Shown in pieces: positions 36,647 to 44,911 of a stretch of 64,000 nt of DNA (positions within the stretch are counted from its first letter, which is position 1; every line of letters begins with the position of its first letter). The position numbers and the translations under genes were made by a program. The notes below the pieces were generated by a model, which was not told where the DNA came from, did not search any database, and saw only the letters and a program-made list of their open reading frames with translations. Source of the DNA: Gammaproteobacteria bacterium (ex Lamellibrachia satsuma) (GTDB lineage: Bacteria > Pseudomonadota > Gammaproteobacteria > Chromatiales > Chromatiaceae); contig CP053680.1 in assembly GCA_019623805.1 (NCBI GenBank), positions 1,776,001-1,840,000 on the forward strand. The letters are read 5' to 3'.

Positions 36647-38886
36647 TGCACCGCCTGTTGCGCCGGCAGCTTAAAAAGATCGGCCTCAACCCTGCTTCAG
36701 AGTCCCCCCCCACCCTGGATCAGTGGCGTAAATTACTACAGCACATCAACCGTGCCTATGGGCAGTCGGACCAGGATCGCTATACCCTAGAGCGCTCCCT
36801 GACCATCTCCTCCGACGAGATGCATGAACTCTATAAGCGACTCAAAGACTCGACCGAGGCACGATGGGGAGCGATCGCCAACGCACTGCCGGATCTGCTT
36901 TTTCTGCAGGATGCGCAGGGCATCTATCATGAGATCTTCTCAGAGGCCAGGGACGACCAACTCTTCCGTCCCGAGAATGAGATCATCAACAAACATCCTA
37001 AAGAGATCTTCCCCCCAAAGATTGCATACACCTTCATGACATTGCTGCAGAAAGCGCTGGATACCCAGGAGGTGCAGATCATCGAATATGAGTTGGATGT
37101 ACCGGCAGGCAGACGCTGGTTCGAGGCTCGCATGACGCCGACCATGTTGCGGCTCAATGGCGAAAAAACGGTGATCAGCCTGGTCAGGGACATCACCGAC
37201 AGGAAACAGGCGGAGGTTCGTCGGCGGCTTTCATCCACCGTATTCGAGGCCGTCACCGAAGGCATGGCGATCCTCGACCGGGGTCACCAGGTTACATTCG
37301 TCAACAGTGCATTCACCTATATTACCGGCCGCTCGGAAGCAGAAGCTGTCGGGCAAGAACCGCGCTTTCTGCAAAGCGGCGCAAGCGAAGAAAAGCTTCG
37401 CATCATCTGGTCTATCGTCGACGCCAAGGGCAGTTGGCGCGGGGAGCTACAGAGCCGCCGCGCCAATGGTCAGAACTACCACCTTTGGCTCAGCATCAAT
37501 GCAGTTAAAGACAGCAATGAGAGAATAACCCACTACGCCCTCGTTCTGAGCGATATATCGGAACTCAAGCGTTCCCAGGAAGAGCTGGAATATATTGCCA
37601 CCCACGATCCTTTGACTCACCTGCCGAATCGCACGCTGTTTCACGAGCAGTTGGAACAGGCGATACACCGCTCGAAACGAATCAACCGCAAAGGCGCAGT
37701 TTTCTTCCTTGATCTGGACCGCTTCAAGAACATCAACGACACATTGGGGCACCATGTTGGCGACGACCTCCTCTTCCAAGTTGCTGAGAGACTGCGCCAG
37801 ACAGCCCGCGAAGAGGATATGATCGCCCGGATCGGCGGCGATGAGTTCACCCTGGTCATCGAAAATCTGCATCGACCGGAGGATGCAGCCAAGGTTGCAC
37901 AAAACCTGTTGAATACCTTTTCGGCACCCTTCCCGCTAAAAGGCTATGAACTGGAGATCTCCGCCAGCATAGGCATCAGCATCTTTCCCGATGACGGCGA
38001 TGAAATCAGCCAATTGACCAAACAGGCAGATTCCGCCATGTACAGCGCCAAGGAACAAGGTCGAAACACCTTCCGCTTTTTTACCCAAAAGTTGACTGAA
38101 ACCGCCCTCGAGTATTTTGATTTGGAGATCAGCCTGCGCAGGGCGCTGGAACTCAATCAGTTCTTTCTGCTCTACCAGCCGCAATACGATCTGATCAGCG
38201 GCGAACTTCTCGGTGTCGAAGCCCTGATACGGTGGAACCATCCCGGTATGGGGATGATCTCCCCCAACCGCTTCATCCCCATTGCAGAGGTCAGCGGCCT
38301 TATCGAACCCATCGGAGAATGGGTGCTGCAAACCGCTGCCACTCAGGCGACCCAGTGGGACAAGGCGGGACTGAAGCCCTTTCCCGTCAGCGTGAACCTC
38401 TCCCGGCGCCAGCTTAACAACCCCGGACTGGTCGATATCGTGAGCCGGATTATTGAAACTACCGGTCTGCCGGGTGAACGCCTGGAACTGGAGATCACCG
38501 AGAGCGCCCTGTTGGAGACAGAAGAGCAGGCCTGCAGCAGCCTGGAAAAACTGCGCGCGCTGGGATGCAGCATCGCCATAGACGATTTCGGGACAGGTTA
38601 CTCATCACTCGCCAACCTGAAGCTCTTCCCGCTGGACAGACTCAAGATCGACAAGTCCTTCGTTCGCGACGTGACCAAAGACCCAAACGACGAGGCGATC
38701 ATTCGTGCCACCATTGCACTCGGCAACAGTCTGCAACTCAGCGTAATCGCTGAAGGGGTGGAGACCGAGGCCCAACGCGACTTCCTGCTAAAAGAGGGAT
38801 GCCGGGAGGTACAGGGATTTCTGTTCAGTCAGCCGGTGGAAGCGAAGAGGATTGAGGAGATGATGAAGGTGACAGGTGACAGGTGA
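36646..38886 (+). CDS. PAS-PAS-GGDEF-EAL cyclic-di-GMP signalling protein
   Basis: 746 residues. Two PAS domains (about 75-190 and 195-310) are followed by a diguanylate cyclase with intact GGDEF at 397-401 and an RxxD inhibitory site at 388-391. A phosphodiesterase with EAL at 525-527 and the loop DDFGTGYSSLANLKLFPLDR comes last. Both catalytic domains look active. No membrane helix is seen, so it is probably cytosolic. It is translationally coupled to the FIST gene. The last residues (KVTGDR) and the stop codon are supplied by a GGTGACA heptamer array. Confidence 0.95.
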   Translation: MHRLLRRQLKKIGLNPASESPPTLDQWRKLLQHINRAYGQSDQDRYTLERSLTISSDEMHELYKRLKDSTEARWGAIANALPDLLFLQDAQGIYHEIFSEARDDQLFRPENEIINKHPKEIFPPKIAYTFMTLLQKALDTQEVQIIEYELDVPAGRRWFEARMTPTMLRLNGEKTVISLVRDITDRKQAEVRRRLSSTVFEAVTEGMAILDRGHQVTFVNSAFTYITGRSEAEAVGQEPRFLQSGASEEKLRIIWSIVDAKGSWRGELQSRRANGQNYHLWLSINAVKDSNERITHYALVLSDISELKRSQEELEYIATHDPLTHLPNRTLFHEQLEQAIHRSKRINRKGAVFFLDLDRFKNINDTLGHHVGDDLLFQVAERLRQTAREEDMIARIGGDEFTLVIENLHRPEDAAKVAQNLLNTFSAPFPLKGYELEISASIGISIFPDDGDEISQLTKQADSAMYSAKEQGRNTFRFFTQKLTETALEYFDLEISLRRALELNQFFLLYQPQYDLISGELLGVEALIRWNHPGMGMISPNRFIPIAEVSGLIEPIGEWVLQTAATQATQWDKAGLKPFPVSVNLSRRQLNNPGLVDIVSRIIETTGLPGERLELEITESALLETEEQACSSLEKLRALGCSIAIDDFGTGYSSLANLKLFPLDRLKIDKSFVRDVTKDPNDEAIIRATIALGNSLQLSVIAEGVETEAQRDFLLKEGCREVQGFLFSQPVEAKRIEEMMKVTGDR

Positions 38887-38907
38887 CAGGTGACAGGTGA
38901 CAGGTGA
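38868..38907 (+). repeat. Heptamer array, five copies of GGTGACA plus a partial unit
   Basis: Units begin at 38868, 38875, 38882, 38889 and 38896, with GGTGA left at 38903. The array straddles the stop codon of the preceding gene (38884-38886). It is the same heptamer as the pair at 8014-8027, in the opposite orientation. Confidence 0.95.
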
Positions 38908-38962
38908 ATTATTGCGGGAGCATTTTTCGAGTCAAGTAGAAATTATCATACTTTTCACTCAG

Positions 38963-39005
38963 CCCTTCCCTGTTCCCTCCTCGACGGGGAGGGAACAGGG
39001 AAGGG
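38963..39005. terminator. Long perfect hairpin between converging genes
   Basis: CCCTTCCCTGTTCCCTCC (38963-38980) and its exact complement (38988-39005) form an 18-bp stem with a 7-base loop. It lies midway between two opposed heptamer arrays and between converging genes. There is no clear T tract, so a bidirectional transcription block or a mobile palindrome are both possible. Confidence 0.7.
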
Positions 39006-39021
39006 GGAATCAAAACGATCC

Positions 39022-39042
39022 TGAAACCTGAAACCTGAAACC
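39022..39042 (-). repeat. Heptamer array, three copies of GGTTTCA (minus strand)
   Basis: Three TGAAACC units on the plus strand, that is GGTTTCA on the minus strand, starting 7 bases beyond the feoC stop codon. The junction ACCTTTGCC matches that after the array at 8014-8027. The unit differs by one base from the GGTTTCC satellite after prs. Confidence 0.93.
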
Positions 39043-39049
39043 TTTGCCC

Positions 39050-39328
39050 TTAATCCCCCGGACAACCCGCATTGAACTCAACCGGCACAACCTGAACAGC
39101 TTCACCGGACCCGCCCCAACTGTAGACCTCGGTGGTCGCGGGATCGCATTTATCGCAGCTTGAACCACAGGAGGCATAGACGCTGTGCTTCTGTACCCGG
39201 CCCTTGCGAATCCAGTGTTCGAGCATACCGCGTACCGCATCCGGGTCAGCATCGAAGTGCACGGCGATATCAGCCAGGCTCGCCTGCTTACGCGCCATCA
39301 GGTAACGTTTGATATCTGCAAGAATCAT
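39050..39328 (-). CDS. feoC: FeoC-like transcriptional/assembly factor
   Basis: 92 residues from the ATG at 39328, overlapping the feoB stop as ATGA. The N-terminal winged helix (MILADIKRYLMARKQASLAD) is followed by a Cys-rich stretch with four cysteines in CGSSCDKC plus one near the end, suited to an Fe-S cluster. FeoC accompanies FeoB and is thought to regulate its stability or activity. It is the last gene of feoABC. Confidence 0.88.
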   Translation of the reverse strand: MILADIKRYLMARKQASLADIAVHFDADPDAVRGMLEHWIRKGRVQKHSVYASCGSSCDKCDPATTEVYSWGGSGEAVQVVPVEFNAGCPGD

Positions 39329-41679
39329 ATCTCCACCCCCTGCATCTCCCGCTGCTCTCGCTGTGACCAGAAACGCAATCCTATGACGACCATCACCAAC
39401 AGGGTCAACAGCCCAACGATCCATGCCATGGCGCTCTCCGGATGTCGGGAGTAGGTAGCAGCCTGATAGAAGATACTCGACGCCATGAATGCGACACCAG
39501 TGGTCCAGGCTGCCACAAAGGCGGCCCAAGCGCCGCCCGCCTCTCGCTTGATCGCGCCGATTGTGGCAACACAGGGAAAATAGAGCAGGATAAAGAGCAG
39601 ATAGGCGAAGGCACCCGCCTGTCCGTCGAAACGCGCTGCCATGGCGCCGAAGATACCGACATCGACTGCCTGGGCCTCTGCGGCCGCCTCTGCTGAACTG
39701 ACATCACCTACGTTGAGAGCCAAAGGATCGCCCACCAGATCTTTCACCCCCACAAGGTTCTCGGGTACCGTGGCTGAAGCCTCGATCAGCGCTTGCCAAA
39801 AGTCGAATGGCGCCTCCTCCGTCACGCCGCTCTCTGCTGCGGCCAACCCGGTATAGATGGAGTTCAGGGTGCCGACCACCGCCTCTTTGGCCAAAATACC
39901 GGTAAAGATACCCACCGTCGCAGGCCAGTTGTCCTCTTTGATACCCAGTGGTGCAAAAAGGGGTGTCAGCAGTTTACTGGCCGCACTGAGTACCGATTTC
40001 TCTGAATCCTCATTACCGAAAGAGCCGTCCGTACCGATGGAGTTAAGCACATTGATCGCCAACACCATGAGGATAATCACCCGCCCGGCCTCCTTGATGA
40101 AGAGTCGAACCCGATCCCAGGTGCGCAGGGCGACCCCCTTTGCCGTCGGCATGTGGTAAGGCGGAAGTTCCATCATGAAACCGGTACTTTCGCCCGAGAG
40201 CAGTGTCCGCTTCATGATCATTCCGGTGAGAATCGCCACCGTGATACCGATCATGTAGAGCCCAAAAACCAGGTTCTGGCCATTGGTGGGAAAGAATGCT
40301 GCGGCAAAGAGCGCATAAACAGGCAGTCGCGCCCCACAGGACATGAAAGGATTCATCAGGATCGTCAGCTTGCGCTCACGAACACTCTCCAGGGTACGGG
40401 TTGCAAGCACCGCCGGCACATTGCAGCCAAAGCCCACGATCATCGGCACGAACGCCTTGCCCGGCAGACCTATGGAACGCATGAAGCGATCCATCACAAA
40501 GGCCGCACGGGCCATGTAGCCGGTATCCTCCACCACCGAGAGAAAGAGATAGAGAGCGGTGATGATAGGGATAAAGGTTGCCACCACCTGAACGCCGCCT
40601 CCCACACCATTGGCGAGCATCACCACCGCCCAGTCTGGGAAGCCGATATCAGAGAGCAGCAGACCAAAGCCGTCGACAAAGATAGCCCCGGCCACACCGT
40701 CGAAAAAGTCAATGAAGGCGCCGCCGATATTGATGGCGAACATGAACATCAGGTACATCACCGCCAGAAAGACCGGAATACCGAAGATACGATTCAATAC
40801 CACTTTGTCAATGCGGTCACTGAGAGTTTTGCCCACCTTGCCGCGCTCATGCACCACGGTCTGCGCCAAGGCGTGGGCATGACCGTACCTGGCATCTGCG
40901 ATGTGGATATCCGCCTCTTCGCCTGCACGATTCTCTATGGCTTGCTGCCACTCACTCACTTTCGTCTCGAGAACTGCATTGGCATGGCTCAATGCAAAGG
41001 CATCCTCCTCCAGCATTTTCAGCAGCAGCCAACGACGTTTGGCCCGCTCCGGTTCCTCTTGCAGCAGCGGCTCCATCTCTGTAATCGCTTGCTCCACCAC
41101 CTCTTCCTGTGCCAGAGCAAAGCCACCGCTGGCAAAACCGGAGGCAAGATCCTGAATCGCCCCTTTTAGTTTGATGATGCCCTCACCGGTCACCGCCACG
41201 ATGGGCAGTACGGGACAACCCACTTCACTACTGAGCTTTGCAAAATCGATATCGATGCCGCGCTTGCGCGCCACATCCATCATATTGACGGCGATCAGCA
41301 GGGGCACCCCCATCTCCAGCATCTGCACCGTGAGATAGAGATTACGCTCCAGATTGCCTGCATCGACGATATTGATGATCAGATCCGCATCCCGCGATAG
41401 CAGATAGTCGCGGGTCACCTGCTCGTCCAGGGAGGCGGCATCGAGGGAGTAGATACCGGGCAGGTCGATGACGGTGACATCGTCACCTTCAAGATCGAAA
41501 TGGCCCTCTTTCCGGTCCACCGTGACACCGGGCCAATTGCCGGTTCGCTGTCGGATGCCGGTCAGGGCATTGAAGAGTGCTGACTTGCCACAGTTGGGAT
41601 TTCCCGCCAGGGCGATCGTCGGGGGTTTGTCGCCCGACGACCGGACAGGCGTCTGCTCGTCGTTTTCACAACAGCCCAT
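39325..41679 (-). CDS. feoB: Ferrous iron transporter B
   Basis: 784 residues, full length. The cytoplasmic G domain has G1 GNPNCGKS at 26-33 and G3 DLPGIYS. It is followed by a helical GDI region and a membrane domain with Gate motifs (FVPMIVGFGCNVPAVLATRT and the second half around FTGILAKEAVVGTLNSIY). It moves Fe(II) across the inner membrane. It lies between feoA (23 bases upstream) and feoC, with a Fur-box-like site ahead of feoA. Confidence 0.97.
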   Translation of the reverse strand: MGCCENDEQTPVRSSGDKPPTIALAGNPNCGKSALFNALTGIRQRTGNWPGVTVDRKEGHFDLEGDDVTVIDLPGIYSLDAASLDEQVTRDYLLSRDADLIINIVDAGNLERNLYLTVQMLEMGVPLLIAVNMMDVARKRGIDIDFAKLSSEVGCPVLPIVAVTGEGIIKLKGAIQDLASGFASGGFALAQEEVVEQAITEMEPLLQEEPERAKRRWLLLKMLEEDAFALSHANAVLETKVSEWQQAIENRAGEEADIHIADARYGHAHALAQTVVHERGKVGKTLSDRIDKVVLNRIFGIPVFLAVMYLMFMFAINIGGAFIDFFDGVAGAIFVDGFGLLLSDIGFPDWAVVMLANGVGGGVQVVATFIPIITALYLFLSVVEDTGYMARAAFVMDRFMRSIGLPGKAFVPMIVGFGCNVPAVLATRTLESVRERKLTILMNPFMSCGARLPVYALFAAAFFPTNGQNLVFGLYMIGITVAILTGMIMKRTLLSGESTGFMMELPPYHMPTAKGVALRTWDRVRLFIKEAGRVIILMVLAINVLNSIGTDGSFGNEDSEKSVLSAASKLLTPLFAPLGIKEDNWPATVGIFTGILAKEAVVGTLNSIYTGLAAAESGVTEEAPFDFWQALIEASATVPENLVGVKDLVGDPLALNVGDVSSAEAAAEAQAVDVGIFGAMAARFDGQAGAFAYLLFILLYFPCVATIGAIKREAGGAWAAFVAAWTTGVAFMASSIFYQAATYSRHPESAMAWIVGLLTLLVMVVIGLRFWSQREQREMQGVEI

Positions 41680-41702
41680 GATTACCTTTCGAATCTATGT
41701 GT

Positions 41703-41969
41703 CTACGTCGTGCCGTTGTCCAGAGGTGACATCAGCAGCTTCTCGGCCACGCCGCCCCCAAGGGCCACGCGCACGCCGCCATTTGCCACCACGACCCCGC
41801 GGCCCCGGTGCTGAAGCACATCCACCTCCGAGCCGACACGCAGGCCGAGGCTAAGCAGACGCCGCGTCATCTGACGCCCTCCCTTCACCTCAAGGATGCG
41901 GGCATGCGCGCCTACCGGCAGGGTAGCCAGTGATACGGTTTCGGTGACAAATTCAGATCTCAGACTCAT
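41703..41969 (-). CDS. feoA: Ferrous iron transport protein A
   Basis: 88 residues from the ATG at 41969; a GTG at 41978 would add three residues. It has an SH3-like FeoA fold: SLATLPVGAHARILEVKGG, LLSLGLRVGSEVDVLQHRG, VRVALGGGVAEKLLMSPL. This small cytosolic partner of FeoB heads the feoABC operon on the minus strand. Confidence 0.94.
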   Translation of the reverse strand: MSLRSEFVTETVSLATLPVGAHARILEVKGGRQMTRRLLSLGLRVGSEVDVLQHRGRGVVVANGGVRVALGGGVAEKLLMSPLDNGTT

Positions 41970-41992
41970 CGCAGACACTATGAAAACACCTA

Positions 41993-42011
41993 AATAATTA
42001 TGATTCTCATT
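41993..42011 (-). promoter_or_regulatory. Fur-box-like site upstream of feoABC
   Basis: The 19-mer AATAATTATGATTCTCATT matches 12 of 19 positions of the GATAATGATAATCATTATC consensus and lies 24 bases ahead of the feoA start. Location and AT-rich repeated hexamers support iron-dependent repression. Confidence 0.6.
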
Positions 42012-42120
42012 TAAACAGATTTATCCCTGTCTAACAAGAGGAAAGAATTACATAATTTAACCAAAAACTGATATGACAACAATCAACTTGCCACTCACCA
42101 CAGGCTATATTGAAGATTTG

Positions 42121-42196
42121 CAGGGTGCGCCATGCGCACCAAAACAAGCCGGAATCATAGTATGTACGCTAATCATGGTGCGCACAGCACACCCTA
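42121..42196. repeat. Inverted repeat with 20-bp arms
   Basis: Left arm 42121-42140 (CAGGGTGCGCCATGCGCACC) and right arm 42177-42196, read in reverse as TAGGGTGTGCTGTGCGCACC, match at about 16 of 20 positions across a 36-base spacer. The left arm is itself a 7-bp stem with a CAT loop. It lies in the non-coding gap between feoA and the methyltransferase gene and looks like another dispersed palindromic element. Confidence 0.65.
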
Positions 42197-42235
42197 CCTC
42201 CTGGCCGCATCTGCAATTATCGCATTGGTAGCGCA

Positions 42236-42940
42236 CTATATAGGCTTAATCAACAGATCAACCCGATGGGGCTTCAGAAAATGCGCCTCATCCGCGCTCA
42301 TGTGGGCCATGAACGCACTGCGGATCTGCTCATGTCGTGCCTCATCGATATCCAGCTTGGTATGAGTCACTTTGAGAAAGCGCGATTCGAACTCATCCCA
42401 GGTATAGGTGCCGGGCACTTCGAAGAAGAGTTCCTGCCGCAACTCGAATGCACCGGATGACACCTCGGTCTCGATGGCGCTGAAGGCCATCTGACGCACA
42501 TTTTTCTCATCGTGGATGAGCGACATCAAGGCATTGAACGGGCCGGTATAGACCGGCTCAGAAAAGTAGGCCAGCCCCCCTGGCTTCAATACCCGGTGGA
42601 TCTCCCGCATCGCGGCCGGCATCAGCTCGGCAGGTACGTGATGCAGCGACTTCAGCATCCACACAATATCTATGCTGTTTTCCGCTTCACTGATCGCCTG
42701 CGCCCCTTCCATACGAAAATCCACGTTTCGCAAGTTCAACTGCAGGTTTTTCTCATGCTGCACCCGATCGACCTCCGTGGCGACAAAGCGGGATGCCGGA
42801 TAGCGCGCCGCCAGCTGCCGGGTAGTCCAGGCAGCACCGCATCCCAATTCCAGGATACGGGCGTTATCCAAAGGCAGGAGCCGCTCCATCAGCGCCTGTT
42901 CTGTAGTGGTTTCATAGGCATTCGGCTTGTGAAGTTGCAT
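42236..42940 (-). CDS. Class I SAM-dependent methyltransferase
   Basis: 234 residues from the ATG at 42940 (a TTG at 42955 would add five). The Rossmann motif I is ARILELGCGAAWTTRQLA, followed by VATEVD (motif II), IDIVWMLKSLHHVP (motif IV) and VLKPGGLAYFSEP (post-motif). This is the UbiE/ArsM-like small-molecule methyltransferase pattern. Substrate cannot be assigned. It stands alone, divergent from the chloride channel gene. Confidence 0.88.
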   Translation of the reverse strand: MQLHKPNAYETTTEQALMERLLPLDNARILELGCGAAWTTRQLAARYPASRFVATEVDRVQHEKNLQLNLRNVDFRMEGAQAISEAENSIDIVWMLKSLHHVPAELMPAAMREIHRVLKPGGLAYFSEPVYTGPFNALMSLIHDEKNVRQMAFSAIETEVSSGAFELRQELFFEVPGTYTWDEFESRFLKVTHTKLDIDEARHEQIRSAFMAHMSADEAHFLKPHRVDLLIKPI

Positions 42941-42991
42941 GGTTTCGGCTGACAAGAGTCACGGGCTCCGTTAAGGTTTAGGTCTGATTAA

Positions 42992-44815
42992 ATGCGATTT
43001 CATTTCGCGGACGTATCATTTTACTACAGATGGAGCAGAGCGGTTCGCGCCCCCTCTCCGTCTCAAGCCTGGGATCTCAAAAACTTGCTGTCCGAACAAC
43101 TGGCAAACTGGATGCACCGCATTCGCATTCACCTCTCCAGACCGGATGCGCTGTTACAGCTCTCGGGCCTGGGTCTGATCACCGGCCTTCTGGCAGGCGG
43201 CGTAATCGTGGCCTTCAGATTGGCGGTGGAAGGCAGCCAGGCCGGACTGCTGCCTGCTGGTCTGCCGGAAAATTACGAGGCGCTGCCGCCATTATTGCGT
43301 TTCCTGTTACCGGTTTTCGGCAGTCTTTTGTTGGGATTCATTTTTCACAATTGGTCTCAGGGTCTTTATGTTCTCGGCATTGCCCGGGTAATGGAACGAC
43401 TCGCCTACCACCAGGGCTACCTCACACTACGCGAATTCATCCTGCAGTTTGTCGGTGCGGCGATCGCCATCATCAGCGGGCATTCAGTCGGCCGGGAGGG
43501 GCCCCACGTTTTTCTTGGCGCAGCCAGCGGCTCACTGCTCGGTCAGCAACTCTCACTCCCCAACAACACCATCCGCACGCTGGTCGGCTGCGGCACGGCC
43601 GCAGGTATCGCCGCCTCTTTCGACACCCCACTTGCCGGGGTGATCTTCGCCCTGGAGGTGATAATGATGGAATACACCCTGGCCAGCTTCATGCCCATCA
43701 TCCTCGCGGCCGTCAGTGCCAACAGCATCTCCATCTACATTCTTGGTGACGAACGCGCTTTCGATATGTCGGTGCTGACCTTGGGATCGATGCAGGAGCT
43801 GCCGATTCTGCTGCTGCTCGGACTCGTTGTAGGTGCCGCAGCAGCTGGCTTCAACCAGCTTATCCAGATTACATCCACCTACAGCAAGCCCCTGGCATTC
43901 TGGCAACGCACCCTGCTGGGGGGCATTATCGTCGGTCTTTTGGGGGTCATAGTTCCCCAAGTACTGGGCATTGGCTACGACACAGTCAACGATATCCTGC
44001 TTGGAGAGCTTGCTATTGAACTGCTGTTGGTCCTGGTTTTTGCCAAGGTGCTCGCCACCTCTGCAAGTATCGGCCTGGGCATACCTGGCGGCATGATCGG
44101 ACCGGCGCTCTTCATCGGCGCAGCCATCGGCGGTTTTTTTGCACCGCTCTCCGGGCTCCTGATCGATGGGGAGGTTTCAGACCCGGGTCTCTACGCACTG
44201 ATCGGCATGGGCGCCATGATGGGCGCCAGTCTGCAGGCGCCGCTTGCCGCCCTGACCGCCATCGTCGAACTTACCTTCAGCCCGCAGATAGTGATGCCCG
44301 GTATGCTGGTAATCGTCGTCGCCAGTCTCACCAGCAGCGAACTCTTCCGCAAACAGTCCCTCTTTATCACCATTCTCAAATCGAGCGGCCTCGATTATCG
44401 TACCGACCCGGTGATGCAGTCACTGCGGCGTGTCGGCGTTGCCAGCGTGATGAATAACAACTTCCTGCGCTGTGAGAGGGAGATGGATCACAACTCCGCC
44501 AACCATATTATAAAGCTGGCGACTGAGTGGTTGGTTATCAACAAAGAGGATGAACCCGCCATCCTGATGCGGGGCCTCGATCTTGCGCGGTATCTGGAGG
44601 AGTCCGGGGAGCAGAATATCGACCTGCTCTCTATTCCTGCCCGGCGTTATCAACTTGCCGGCGTGACGATGCAGGCCAGTCTGCAGGAAGCCCTCGAAAA
44701 ACTTCAGGAGAGCGGCGCGGAAGCACTCTTCGTGGAGCGGCAAAAACATCGTGGCGCATATCGTATTTTGGGTATCCTGACCCGGGAACAGATTGACTCG
44801 GCCTACCGTTTTTGA
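42992..44815 (+). CDS. ClC-type chloride channel/transporter with C-terminal CBS-like region
   Basis: 607 residues; the start is uncertain and ATG at 43112 (MHRIRIHLSR) is an alternative closer to the first helix. About 10-12 membrane helices span about 60-460. The filter/gate segment GHSVGREGPHVFLGAASG retains the gating Glu and GIPGGMIGPALFIGAAIGG is the second conserved loop. The last 130 residues (about 470-600) resemble a CBS-like cytoplasmic region. It exchanges or conducts chloride; acid resistance and osmotic roles are known in the family. Confidence 0.92.
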   Translation: MRFHFADVSFYYRWSRAVRAPSPSQAWDLKNLLSEQLANWMHRIRIHLSRPDALLQLSGLGLITGLLAGGVIVAFRLAVEGSQAGLLPAGLPENYEALPPLLRFLLPVFGSLLLGFIFHNWSQGLYVLGIARVMERLAYHQGYLTLREFILQFVGAAIAIISGHSVGREGPHVFLGAASGSLLGQQLSLPNNTIRTLVGCGTAAGIAASFDTPLAGVIFALEVIMMEYTLASFMPIILAAVSANSISIYILGDERAFDMSVLTLGSMQELPILLLLGLVVGAAAAGFNQLIQITSTYSKPLAFWQRTLLGGIIVGLLGVIVPQVLGIGYDTVNDILLGELAIELLLVLVFAKVLATSASIGLGIPGGMIGPALFIGAAIGGFFAPLSGLLIDGEVSDPGLYALIGMGAMMGASLQAPLAALTAIVELTFSPQIVMPGMLVIVVASLTSSELFRKQSLFITILKSSGLDYRTDPVMQSLRRVGVASVMNNNFLRCEREMDHNSANHIIKLATEWLVINKEDEPAILMRGLDLARYLEESGEQNIDLLSIPARRYQLAGVTMQASLQEALEKLQESGAEALFVERQKHRGAYRILGILTREQIDSAYRF

Positions 44816-44911
44816 CCCTGGTCATCTACGATGCCGATAGTACGGCAAGCCGCTGCGAAAAGGCATATTATAGTCGTCTTGTTTGGACACGACGACTATA
44901 GGACAACGATC

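Noticed and set aside
40153-41169. 338-residue open frame opposite feoB
   Set aside because: Antisense to a well-conserved gene, His/Arg-rich composition typical of shadow frames.
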